NCBI GenBank assembly: GCA_024516035.1
Contig: CM044961.1
Location: forward strand, 10,060,094 to 10,124,093
DNA from: Bactericera cockerelli
Lineage: Eukaryota > Arthropoda > Insecta > Hemiptera > Triozidae
Direction: 5' to 3'
DNA length: 64,000 bases
Shown: positions 45,130-56,330 of the stretch, in pieces
Layout of the letters: each line of letters begins with the position of its first letter
Position numbering within the stretch: position 1 is the first letter of the stretch
Program-made: the position numbers and the translations under genes
The notes under the pieces: generated by a model
Databases searched by the model: none
What the model was told of the DNA's origin: nothing
What the model saw: only the letters and a program-made list of their open reading frames with translations

Positions 45130-47750
45130 TAAAACAGAATTATTCTTCTTCTTTTCTTGAATGTATAAAACTCTAATCTGTGCGTAGCTGGCTGACTATG
45201 CTTCTCTTAAGGGTTGTCTCCTTAATCATTGAAATTTTCACGAGAGTTGACCCCCCCTAAACCACCGTCAGACTGCCTTGAAAATTATCAAAATTAAAAT
45301 ATCGATTACCATTTTCAAGATATCGGATTTTCTGGTCCAATACTGATTATAGTCCAATAACCTTAACGGTGACAAAGTGGGCCGGATTTAGCTAGTTGAT
45401 CTATGTAGGTTGGTACTAACACTGTTACCGATTTGAAAGATAACATTTAATTCAAATTAATACAAAGCAATGTGCAATGCGATGAGAGAAAAGATGAAGA
45501 AGATCTAAGAGAGAAAAACTGGAGAAAAGAGGACTCGCTAAGAGAAAGATATGAAAAAGGATTCATTGAACAAATGCCACCCAAGTAGGTTTGGGATAAG
45601 GCAAATTAAAAGAAGAAGATTAAGCAATGTGCCATGGTCTAAGACCTTATTCCATATTTTTACAGTAATTAATTAGTATCTCTCTCTTTCTCCCTCCCTC
45701 CTCATATTTTGTTTACTTCATTCTATCTTGAAAAGTACAAAAGTACACTTTATTGGAGATAAAATAATTTAAGTCAATAAATGACGCATTATTTAACAAT
45801 TATTTTAATTCTCGGATTAATATGGCATAATGATATTAAATTTACTATGCTAATAATTATCATTTTAAAATATATTCTTATGAAACTAGATAATAATAGT
45901 GTCATCATAATAATAATATGACATAAATGTTAATGATGCGATATGATATTTTGACACTATGTCAATCATGTCAAAAGCAACACACAGAATGGCAATTAAC
46001 AGATTTTTACGCGAGTGTCAAATTATATTCGTGGTTGGTGGTCCCCAGAACAGATCTAATTATTCTGTTTCTTAATTGCCTTTATGATAATATTTATATT
46101 TCATTTATTTTTTTTAACAATTGTACATAGTTATACCTACGTAGATATACCTACGTCAATGTGTAAAATCTTTTGCAAGAAGAAAATGACTGATTTTTTC
46201 TCTTGGATACATGTCCAATGAAAAAAAAAATGTAATAAGATATTTAATTATTTTTGACTACCTGTTTTCATATACCATGTCCTTTTTTCCGCCTGTCAGA
46301 AGGACCTCCTTGAATCCATTGAACACTCTTCTAAGAGAAAACTGCCTGTTCTCCAGTCACTTTTCTTTCAGATAATCTGACATGTCAACACAACAAAAAA
46401 CACTTTAAATAGACTTTTCTTCGAGTTCTATTTTTTTTTTCTTTCTATTTAATCAGCTCACTCGTAAAGGTATTTGCACAGGTAATGTTTGGACGACTAA
46501 AACCCTCATAGATTTGAATACCAAAATACCTGGTTCTTGTGGTCAAACTTTCTATTCTCCAATCCAAATACTCCAAGGAACAATGGAAATCATTGTTTTG
46601 ACATATTTTTTACCTTTGTGGTTTCACCTTTTATGTTTTTTTTTTTACCTATTGTAGTTTCAACAATCTTGGGTGTAAACAAAAACGATTGATAAAGGGA
46701 TCTATAAACTAGAAAGATAGAAAGTGATGCAAATTCTTATTCAAATTACGTAAATGAATGCAAATATTTTGACATGGTTGTGATGCTTGTTTAGTTTTCG
46801 TATCGTTGACCTGTGTTGTTTGGGTAGTTTGGCTATTGTTGTGCCTAAATGTTTGGTGTTCCATTGTTTTGACTTTTGTATCTGGCGTGGATGTTTTCAT
46901 CCTTGTGGCTATTCAAGAGGTCATTCCCTTCTGTATGTTTCCTGCTTTCTCTTGCAGAATTGTTTGTGGATATCTTTAGTGTTGTTGTCATTGTTGTTGC
47001 GCAAGCAATTTCTCTCTCTATCGGCTAACACAATTATTTTGTGTAGATATCATTCTCAAAAAAATGGAGCTTTTCTTTCTGTTTGAAGTGAGAAAAATTA
47101 GTGAATCAAATTAAGTATCAAACATACATAACTACCAAATATTTTTCTTTCACCAGCAGACCAGCACGGCCATGCCTTGGTGAACGCAATGCGCGCCGCA
47201 ACGCGGATATTAGATTATAAGAAACACAAACGACTTGTCTTTTCTGTTCCAAAAACACTCAAAAATTTGATTAGGACTAGTGAAATATTTAATTTGCCTT
47301 TATACTTTACATCATTCTCAATGTTTGTTTTACATTGGTCTGAATTGTAAAAGTATAGCACTGCACTGTTCAAACTAGCTTCATTCGAGGAAGCAATATC
47401 AAACGTCTCCTCAAAAAAGCGAGAATATTAAAAATCATGAAATGTAAGAAAAAATAATCCAAAACTTAAACCCCTTCACATTCTACCCATGGCTTCAGAA
47501 TAGCTGTCAGTCAGTTAGGTGCCCCGGGGGTCATAGTAGGTAATTAGTTGAAGCTCATATCTCTGAAACCGATAGATCTCTGTATGTTCCTGAGACTTCA
47601 GAATGTGGAGTTATACGAATATACTGGTATTTCAATTTGTTTATCCCAACAATTTATTTAAGAATGTAACTTTAAATCGTCTTCATATAAAAAGTAAAAT
47701 AAAACAGTCTTAATTCCTCACAAAACTGATGTCATCGGTTGCAAAAATAT
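45130..47750. other. AT-rich gene-free stretch
   Basis: No gene. Positions 45290-45420 and 47490-47640 have the look of old transposon sequence but match nothing else in this window. Confidence 0.45.
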
Positions 47751-47823
47751 CGACCATGACAGGACTCGAACCTGCAATCTTCGGATCCGAAGTCCGACGC
47801 CTTATCCATTAGGCCACATGGTC
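47751..47823 (-). tRNA. tRNA-Arg (anticodon TCG)
   Basis: Decodes CGA. Read on the - strand the 73 bases fold perfectly. The acceptor stem is GACCATG/CATGGTC, the D stem GCC/GGC, the anticodon stem TCGGA/TCCGA with loop CTTCGGA, the variable loop AGATT, and the T stem GCAGG/CCTGT with one G-T pair. The A box (TGGCCTAATGG) and B box (GGTTCGAGTCC) fit the Pol III consensus, and a run of five Ts follows the 3' end. It resembles animal tRNA-Arg(TCG) along its whole length and has no intron. Unlike the SINE heads in this window it has no repeated 3' body, so I read it as a functional gene. Confidence 0.93.
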
Positions 47824-50220
47824 TTCGATGGAAAGGAAGAGGAAAAATAAAGCTTCTTGACAAGAACTCATATATATTATTATTACTATTTTAAATGAAA
47901 ATAACTTTTCAAATTACCATCAATAACATATTATTTTCATCATTCTTTACTATTTCACTACAATGTTTTCTTCTGTGGATTTAAATTTTCTTATGTAAAT
48001 AATCAAATTATAATAATATGTGTATATTATAAAAAATTAAAAAGACTATCACCGATGCAGATAATGACCATTAAAATTAGTCTAAATAAATTAATAACAT
48101 CATAAATAATCAATAGTGTAGTAAACACCTATGTTATCAATAATGTATCAAATGAAACAATGCACATTAGAGAAGACATGAAATATGAACAAAGAACAAT
48201 ATTATGAACATGATGAAATTCTCATTAATATAATAGAGGAAATAGCTGAGACTCTACTCGCCTTACTCAAACAAAGAGAAGAATGGAAGAAAGAGATAGA
48301 AATAAGGGAGAAACTGAAAGTCTGAGTTTAACAAGAGAGAGAAAAAAGGAATCATGTTAAATGTTCATGTCAGACTGTCATGCAAGAGGAGAGAGAGATA
48401 TAAAGAGAGAGAGAGGTATAACAAGAAGCAAGAGAAACCCAGCAGAAACTAAAATAGGAAACAAGCAAGACTCTAGAAGAAGAAGAAGAAGAAGACGAGG
48501 AGGAGGAGGAGGAGAAAAAGAAGAACTAGTTGGGTGAAATTTTGACAGTTGGAAACATTCTTGAACACATGTTTTTGAAAAAGAGAAGAAAAAACATGGC
48601 GCATGATATCAAGAATTTTTTTTCGGATTTTAGGGAGGATACAAGATCTTGTTGTTTTTGTTTTTAATTATATGTTCCTCGTTTTTGTAAAAGATATATA
48701 ATTATTAGATATATACATATATTAAATGTATTATACAGGAATGTATATTTTATAAATATTGTTTTTTTTTAACAGCAATGAATTCTTATGTGAAATAGTT
48801 TCCGTCGACCTTTTAGATTTTTTTCTTCCAAATGTGCACCTTGTCATTATCACTCTTGTCAGATTGTTTCCGTGATATTGACTGTTGAAAGTTTTTTGGA
48901 TATCATTTTTTATAACTTGGATGTTCGTTATAAACATAAGTGAGAGACGATTATCATTAACTGTCGAAAAAATGTTTATTTCCATCTTCAGACCACCACT
49001 AAAAATAAAAAGAGAACTTTGTTGTAAGCATGTTGTATTCTGTCTCAAATGATATTAGCTATTGCCTGTTTTTTCGGCAGCTTACTACAGCAGTCTTCAT
49101 TTGTCCGTAATTAATTGTTTTGGTAGAGTTCATATTCTATTGAAAACCGTTAACATAAACGACCTACCTCGCTAGTACTTGAATGGGACAAAAAAGAAAA
49201 GTCTCAAATTTCCATGTACATAAATACAGGTCCCTTATGCTATCTAGCGCCTTCAAACTTTTCTGTTTCGTTACCCGCACGACACGCGTTATTTATGACT
49301 TTCGTGGGGAGTGTTTGGGTACTTTATTTTTATTACTTCGCCATTAACAGCTTTAAACTCCGCAGCCACCTGTTATATCATCTTGTTCTTCTTTGCTTAT
49401 CATTGTTTTATTACTTATTAATAGCTCGCAGAAAGCTTCTTGTGTGATATTCCTTTCTACAAGCTCTTCTTTTACTTTTTTTTTTTAATTGTAACTATGT
49501 TTGCAAGGTGATTGCAGTAGGCTTTGGTATATTTAGAGATTTCTGTTTCATCATCTTATTTATCTTCTTCCTTGTTTATTGATCCTTTTTAAATATTTCT
49601 AGATTTCAACTACTAATATTGCGCCCATGGGTAATGTTAGTATGATGTTGTGAATTTGATATTTAATTTTAAAATGGTGATTTCTCATTCCTGTTAGTCA
49701 ATGGGTTAAATTTTACATTTGAATCTACTTTTCGTCTAAGGTGTATGAATTTTAAATGTAGGTACCTATTTTTCACTTTAATATTAAGTGCTTCGTTATC
49801 ATTAACGTGGGTTGGTTTGGTGCCTTCTTTGCTCGTTGGAAAACCAGAACCTTGTGTTATCATTGTTGGAACCTCTACCAACACTTGGGAGGTATGATCG
49901 TATTGCACATTATTTGTGTGACATATCTGGCAGTAGATAAATATATGTTTGCTGTTTCAATGCATAGGATTTACATAGTTCAAAACTACATAATATTTAC
50001 ATGGATAGGTATTTATATTGCCAAGGTAGTATGTGCCAGTAGTGTACCTACATGTTGTTTATTTCAATGTGTACAGGTTGTGTTGGTTTTGCCTCTCGCT
50101 GACTATTCTACTACTTTTTTTAATGCTTGATCCGAACCAGTGCCAAAATACCCAGACATAAAACTGGCAATAGGGAGCGCTAGTCAAAAAGATTGGCAGT
50201 ATTCTTAATAAACAATTTCT
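47824..50220. other. AT-rich gene-free stretch upstream of the tRNA
   Basis: Purine-rich patches at 48290-48530, then mostly unique sequence. A GC-richer patch at 49255-49350 contains CGCGTTATTTATGAC and could be regulatory. No gene. Confidence 0.45.
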
Positions 50221-50224
50221 TAAA

Positions 50225-50363
50225 CCGACCTCAGTAGCTTGATCAATAAGGCGTCGGACTTGTATCCTGGAGGTCGGTGGTTCAAGTCCTGTAGATTTAG
50301 TAAAGCGAGTTTGAGTAGTTGTGATTTCACGAAAGTAATAAACACTAATATGATAACTTTTTA
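50225..50363 (+). repeat. SINE family A, copy 8
   Basis: CCGACCTCAGTAGCTTGATC, AATAAGGCGTCGGACTTGTA, GGAGGTCGGTGGTTCAAGTC, TTGTGATTTCACGAAAGTAA and TATGATAACTTTTT. Confidence 0.8.
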
Positions 50364-52084
50364 ACTAATTACTTTCTTACATTATTCAACGCAACGTCTA
50401 GTTGTACTGGACAGAAATGTAGAATACTCAATTAACTCAATTTTCCGATGTAATCTTAGATTTCGTGGTAAAAAAGAAGTAGAAGAAAAAATCATACTAA
50501 CAGAAACACTCTTGAGGTTAAAGGACTTAAAGGTACTTATTTTATTATATCTTTAGATGTGAGGTTCATGTCCGTCTAAATTACCAAGTATCTACAAATC
50601 ATACATGATTCTTAATATACTATACTTTTAAAAAAAATACAAACTCGTTTAACTCATAAATAAAACACATCCCGCATATCTGCTGTCCTCTTCATTGTTC
50701 CCAACACACTCGCCGCATTTCCGACCTGAACAGCCATTGTAATTTTGTAATCGACCTAGCTACAAACTTCTTGTAGAATTCACAAGTGGATTATGTGGTT
50801 TTAGATTTCCTATTCAATCTCTCTCTCTCACTCACTCTCTCTGTTTCTTTGCACTAAATTAGTTAATTAAAACCAGAAGCTGCATAAAAATTGCGAGCAG
50901 ATCTGATTTTAATGACGTCCTTGCCATTTTTTAATTTCTTCCATCCTCTTTGTGTCATTTTTGACATGTGGTCTGCAGATATTTTTATGTTCTCTATGAA
51001 GTTGAAGCGACTACCAAAGGGTGTTTCATTCATTTCTTCGCCTTTTTTCTTCTCTTTTACATATTTTTGATTGATTCTCTTGGTAATTTTTCACTTAATG
51101 CAGTTATATTAGGGCCTAATTAAACAAATAAGGACCTGGATATGCTTCTAAAAGGATCCTTATGGTATGTCAGATTTAACCAAATTCCTTTTATCCTTGA
51201 ACCATTTCAGTTGAACATTTTGGTTTGTGCGAGGAAGTGTTTCTTTTTTGCAATCCGAAGTCATTGTCTTTGGCATAGTTATTTTTGAAATTATACTTCT
51301 CCAATATTTCATTGAACTGTTAGGGATAGAAAAATATTCTTATCTCACGTTTTGCATAGTGTTTATCCACCGTATATTATGGCTTATAGAGTTTGTGTAA
51401 AAATATGTATTTCATGAGCCAATTATTTGCCCAATATCGTTGTATCAATCATTCTAACGTCGAATAAATTGTGTATGATAATTTTATTATGAAATCCACG
51501 AAGATCTTTGGCGCAGATTCAATAAAACATGGTGAGTTCTGGGATTACTGCAATAACCACCCAAATCTTTAAGACTAATTTAAGAACTAGGGTTATAGAT
51601 TTTAGGAATAGCTGATATTAGGGTTAAATAAATAATATTCTCGACATCCTGGATATGAATCGAACTACAGTGCAAAAGAAACCCATGTTTGTTAATCTTA
51701 TTGTTTTTCCTTCACTTTTTATTTTTTTTTCAGTTCTGTTTGCCAAGGTATTCATAAGAAACTCTCGGACTCTAAAATATTCTCTGTTATCAGTCTCTAA
51801 TACCACAGTGAAGAAATTGACCACAAGCTGATAAGCATCTCTCTTATCAGCTGCTTACAATATTATCATCAGCTTCATCGCAACCATCATTATTTATTAT
51901 CATGCTCATAATCATCATTATCTTCATCAAAAACAAAATCTAAACCGTTGTTAGCATCATCAATATTATCATATTATAAATGTATGTTGTTCATTATAAT
52001 ATTATTTTTATATTTACTGTTTCTTCGTTTTTTATGTTATTATCAGGGCTATGAATCACATTCTTGATCAAAATCAACAACTCA
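50364..52084. other. AT-rich gene-free stretch
   Basis: No gene or named repeat seen over 1.7 kb. Confidence 0.5.
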
Positions 52085-52395
52085 AATCACTCCGGATTAA
52101 ACGCTGTCTAATTAATTGTCCTCTCATAACTTTCTTGTTATTCAATCAGAAAATTCCAGTGAAACATTAGAACAGTTGCCATTAAAATTTAGTTGAACGC
52201 TTTCTTGGTAATTTTTTTCAAGTGTCATTAAAACAATTAGAAAGCAATTTAACGACCGTTTGGATTAGAATGTAAAGGTAATTAACGAGTCAATCGGGCC
52301 TACATTAAATGGGTTATTATGGTAATTGAAGAGGAAACTTATGACTTTTATGAGAGAGTAATTATGTGTTTGTTCGTGAAATCAAATTTTATTGC
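52085..52395. promoter_or_regulatory. candidate TAAT-rich regulatory block upstream of the Antp exon
   Basis: About 310 bases carry around a dozen TAAT/ATTA cores, including TAATTAATT, GGTAATTAACG and AGTAATTATG, spaced by high-complexity sequence without repeats. Homeodomain proteins bind such cores and Hox loci are dense in such enhancers. This is an inference from composition and position, 1.5 kb before the exon; an AT-rich genome gives such cores by chance too. Confidence 0.3.
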
Positions 52396-52699
52396 TTTGT
52401 AATATGGTTACTGTGAATATGGTTTAAAAGTGAATAAAGGTAGTATTTTTTGACATTACTATAATATACTTAACTTATATGAATGTTGGTATCTGTACAA
52501 GGAAAACATCAGTTTCATAGTAGACCACAATTATGATCTTGACATCTTTTCAATTTTGAATTTGCATAGCTTTTTTTACACAACTAGGTACAAATAAATG
52601 TATTTTCATGCAACTTTTAAAACCTCCATAAAAATATCAATATATACCTATATAAAAATATCAATATCAATATACCTATAACCATTGAAGATATAAGAC

Positions 52700-52785
52700 T
52701 GATATATCATATTAGTGTTAACCGTGATGTCACAATTACTCACGGGTCAAGTCCTAAATTTTGGCCGTACTAGGAACTTGAACCA
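52700..52785 (-). repeat. SINE family A, 3' fragment
   Basis: TATCATATTAGTGTTAACCG, TGATGTCACAATTACTC and CAAGTCCTAAATTTTGGCCG are the reversed body of family A; the head is missing. Confidence 0.5.
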
Positions 52786-52839
52786 TTTTGTTTTGTTTCT
52801 TTTTTTTTGTATAATTATTTATTTGATACTTATACCAAA

Positions 52840-52985
52840 TGATTTTTTGTCATGAGGTAGTGCACTGGCCACGAACATCCAAAATGAAGTGCATAAAATT
52901 TCGTACTCAGCCGGGAATTGAACCAGGTTGGTTCTCGTATTTACAACCCAAGTACCCTACCCACTCGGCGACGGTGACTTTCCGA
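52840..52985 (-). repeat. SINE family C, divergent copy
   Basis: The - strand: GTCACCGTCGCCGAGTGGGT, AACCTGGTTCAATTCCCGGC (B box), TTCATTTTGGATGTTCGTGG, in the same order as the copy at 4800. Confidence 0.6.
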
Positions 52986-53928
52986 TTTTAATTAAATCTC
53001 ATTGAGTCCACTTGAATCACACTTAATGCGCACTCTATATTCGCCTGTGAATCCTAAAGATCACATGGGCAGCGCAAATTACGACCCATTCAGACCATGT
53101 GAAGGATTTCATAGTCCTGACTGCCAGAACTTGTGACGGGTGTGACAAATAGCTCCGGTGTACTTCGGAGAGCCAGATTTATGGCTTCTCATTCGTCTTG
53201 TGGTGTCTTGACATTGAGTCGGACAAGAGAAATATCTACTTTGATTTTTATCATTGAAGCTTCAAGATCCCTCTCCACTTTGAGTCTATGAATCTGTGCT
53301 TACATAGTAATTCATAGTGTTCATGGACAGTTTTACTGTACAAAGTCATGCGGTTGTTTAATTATTACCTAATTACTTTTTTATTACCTAATCAAAGTGA
53401 CGAATGGAAATTGTACATCTCCAGTCCGTCAACATGTTGCTTTATTGGTTTATAATGAACCATTGAAGATATCATATTTGTGATTGTGAACGATGAAAGG
53501 GTTGTTTAAATTATTATTTAATATATTTACTGAATTACGCTATGCTTGGAACCGAATATGTATACCCGTGCAGAAGCGAAAAGATATTCTAAATTAATGA
53601 AAATTCAAAGAACACATTTTTGGTGATACCTACGCACTTGTATAGGTACATAATAACATAATCATCATGCAATAGTAACATAAATATTCTAGGACCTATA
53701 GTTAGAGCAATACTTTTGCCTCCGATCTACTTTAATACATCGTGTCAGAACTCTTGTTTAGATGAACTAATACACAAATTTTGGTGGTCATTAATAGCTA
53801 TTACGATACACATAAAAGCTTTTCACTTAAAAAAAAAAATTCAAACAACCTTCAGCCTGTGGTCATTTACTTAGTTGCATATACTCACATGACTCTTGTC
53901 TAACACATTACCTGGTCTCTTGTTTCAG

Positions 53929-54783
53929 GGGCGAATGCATCACCTGCTCCTCCACCAGCTCCTCTTGGATTGGCGTCGGACCACCTCCCCCTCCCCTTGC
54001 AAAGTCATCCATCAAGACTGTAAGATCCACCGGTGAGCCATGCCTCAGTTCCTGTAATCCCTCGGAGACCTGCAGCACAAGCGATGAGTTCCTACTTTGC
54101 AAATTCCTACATGCCCGCGGACATCAAGAACGGCGGCGTGCTGCCCCCGGAGCACCACCAGCAACACCACTACGGTGCCACCGTGCTGCCACAGAGTGTG
54201 GACGATGGCGGCATGTACGACCCACGCCAGGTCCACCAGTACGGACATGTGCCCAACAACGGGCAGCCCGTGCACGGCATGCCCTATCCGAGGTTCCCGC
54301 CCTATGACCGCATGGACATCCGGAACGCGGCGTACTACGGAGCCCAGCAAGGCGGCATGGAGCAGTACCCGCGGCCGGACTCCCCCAGCATGGGCCACAT
54401 GGGCGGCCAGAACGGGCACGAGCCACCCGTCGTCTACACGAGCTGTAAACTCCAAGCGGCCGTGGGGAATGGCATCCTCCCCGGCCCTGAGAGTCCCAGT
54501 GACCTCGTCGACCCCTCGCTCAACAACCACCACCACCATCAACACCACCATATGAACCACCACCCCCACCCGCACCCTCAGCAGCAGCAGCCACCCCCTC
54601 AGCACATGATGTACGCCCAGCAGCCGCCCCCTCAACACCATCAGGTCGTGGTTAACCCTCACCAGCACACGCCTCCTAATCAACCGCCATCGCAACCTCC
54701 CAACCAGCCGCCTAACCAGCAAAACAACAACACCTCTGCCTCATTACCTAGTCCTCTGTACCCGTGGATGCGTAGTCAGTTTG
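53929..54783 (+). CDS. Antp: Antennapedia N-terminal coding exon (partial gene; coding part 54084-54783)
   Basis: Hox transcription factor that specifies thoracic segment identity; it acts in the nucleus. The exon opens after a pyrimidine-rich acceptor (AG at 53927-53928) and ends at 54783 before donor GTAAGT. The start is ATG 54084: an in-frame TAA lies at 54021-54023, with no other ATG between. The 233 residues plus one base show MSSYFANSY (1-9), the MPYPRFPPYDRM block (66-77), VVYTSCKLQAAVG (116-128), a His run (149-160), PHPHP and QQQQPPPQ (161-173), a Pro/Asn/Gln-rich stretch, and YPWM (226-229), the contact for Extradenticle/Pbx. These blocks are typical of insect Antp and not of Scr or Ubx. 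The intron interrupts a codon after its first base, right after SQF, matching the SQF-ERKRGRQ junction known in other insects. The homeobox exon is missing from this window. The exon is GC-rich against an AT-rich background, and the first 155 bases are 5' UTR. Confidence 0.95.
53935..54036 (+). promoter_or_regulatory. uORF 1 in the Antp 5' leader
   Basis: An ATG six bases into the exon opens a 33-codon reading frame that stops at TGA 54034-54036, 47 bases before the Antp start. It is out of frame with Antp. If translated it would reduce or gate initiation at 54084. Whether the peptide matters is unknown; only the reading frame is seen. Confidence 0.5.
54040..54057 (+). promoter_or_regulatory. 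uORF 2 (5 codons) in the Antp 5' leader
   Basis: A second upstream ATG starts three bases after the uORF 1 stop and reads five codons to TAA 54055-54057, 26 bases before the Antp ATG. The ATG-to-ATG distance is not a multiple of three. Two short uORFs in series are a common layout for translational control of developmental regulators; the role here is inferred. Confidence 0.45.
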
Positions 54784-54789
54784 GTAAGT
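54784..54789 (+). promoter_or_regulatory. splice donor of the Antp YPWM exon
   Basis: G|GTAAGT follows the SQF codons and is a strong U1 match. The phase-1 junction matches the known YPWM-homeobox intron. Twelve bases further on, where Drosophila Antp uses an alternative donor that adds four residues, this sequence reads AAGG and has no GT. Confidence 0.85.
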
Positions 54790-54835
54790 CAACAGAAGGA
54801 TCTCTTATTTAGGAAAGAACATGTTTTTGCAGAGT

Positions 54836-54960
54836 CAAAACTGGATATAAAAGAAACAATGTGAGGTCGAATTTACCGCTCTATAAGGTAAAATAACATC
54901 TCTATTAAAGAAAACTGGGGGAAAAAGAATTGGTCTCTTATGTCCAAGTTCGACTGTATA
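54836..54960. mobile_element. pogo-like MITE fragment just inside the Antp intron
   Basis: ACTGGATATAAAAGAAACAA, GGTCGAATTTACCGCTCTAT, AAGGTAAAATAACATCTCTA and AAGTTCGACTGTATA match the interior and right end of the MITE at 36337. It starts about 50 bases after the splice donor. Confidence 0.65.
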
Positions 54961-56214
54961 GTATCTCATTAGTTACTTTCAAGATAGCAATTGATTCTTT
55001 ATGTACCTAGGTATAGTGGCGGTTTTGGTGCTAATTTGTTTGAACAAGAAAACTTTAGGGTTCAAACTGTGGTTCGTTTAGTATCTGTTTACACTGATCA
55101 TCAGATACTGATTTAATACATCCATTACATCTAGTCTTATGATCTTATCAACATTCAATAGCATCATCACCATCACCACCACATACCGGTCACTTCATTG
55201 TCGTCATTGTCCATCTGTATCTGTATCAATCTCCTCGCCATCTCTCACACACTCACCTGCGTCGGAGCTAAACGCTTCGCTAACCTGGTTATTACAGAAA
55301 ATTTGGACGGAAAATATTTCTTATTAATGAGCTCCGGCAACACAAAAGCCGAGACACACGTGACAGAGATGAGAGGAGGCTCATTTGTCTCGTTCCAATC
55401 TTGAGAATATTACTTGTCTGAGGGCCGATGTCAGGAATTCTGCCTGGGGAGTGCAAAACACGAGGGCAATGTTGGAAATGTAGGCTTCGTTCCAAAATAA
55501 ACTCTCACTCTCGAAATCTTCAAACCTACCTTTCAAGTTTTCAGCTGTCAAATTTCGTTTGAATGATCCAATCAGAGTGTGTTGTTCACCCAAATAACCA
55601 AGCAGAATACAATTGAAAGGGAGATTTCGGGATTGTGAGAGTGAGAAAGCTTTTTCGAATTGCTCTGTTATTGTTTCAACAAGCACATAAAAACAAAGTG
55701 ATACTAATTCAATGTCTACATTTACTAAAATGGCGTTTGTGGTGGAAAATAGTGTCAACTTTTGGTGGAACCCGTTGGATTAGAATGATTAGATCATTTA
55801 GATTGTGTGTATTGCACTCCCACAATGCATAATCATTTTCTATTATTTGCCTTTTGTTGAGTGACATTTTCGGAAGTTCAGTAATTGATATGGCTCCTGG
55901 GCCATCTTTCTGGGGTCATATTTTTTGCGCTGATCACTACTTTCGTCACACCCCTTTACTTTTGTCCCTGTAACTCGTCAGAGTGTTACACCGGATTTGA
56001 ATATTTTTTTGAATTAAAATTTTCAAAAACGGAGACAAAATCTGCTCTCCCCACAACTGCTTTATGTCAGCTAGAGAGCGTCTGTTGAATCTAGAAGCAG
56101 TTTATTTATTTACATGTGAAATTACATGAGATTTTTTTTATTCATATCTGATATCTAATTATATCTGAATGAGGTATTATTTTACTCATGTATAATACAG
56201 GTAGGTTTACATAA

Positions 56215-56330
56215 TTATATGTATTTATATCAGATATACATATATGTATTTATATCAGATATACATATATTATGTAAATGAGGTTTATATGTATTTATAT
56301 CTGGTATTTATTTATATCAGATATGTATGC
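56215..56330. repeat. short A/T-rich tandem repeat
   Basis: TATGTATTTATATCAGATAT plus ACATATA repeated about three times with changes. Confidence 0.75.

Noticed and set aside
47161..47215. A second Helitron 3' end (GGCCATGCCTTGG shared with 29520)
   Set aside because: The shared phrase is short, there is no CTRR end with hairpin, and similar GGCCATGCC phrases occur by chance elsewhere.
54033..54083. Upstream GTG start that would extend Antp by 17 residues
   Set aside because: GTG is not a normal start in animals, insect Antp proteins begin at MSSYF, and the ATG at 54084 has a stop in frame 60 bases before it.
54045..54722. 225-codon antisense frame over the Antp exon
   Set aside because: It is the GC-rich shadow of the Antp coding strand; the sense frame has clear family motifs and splice sites.
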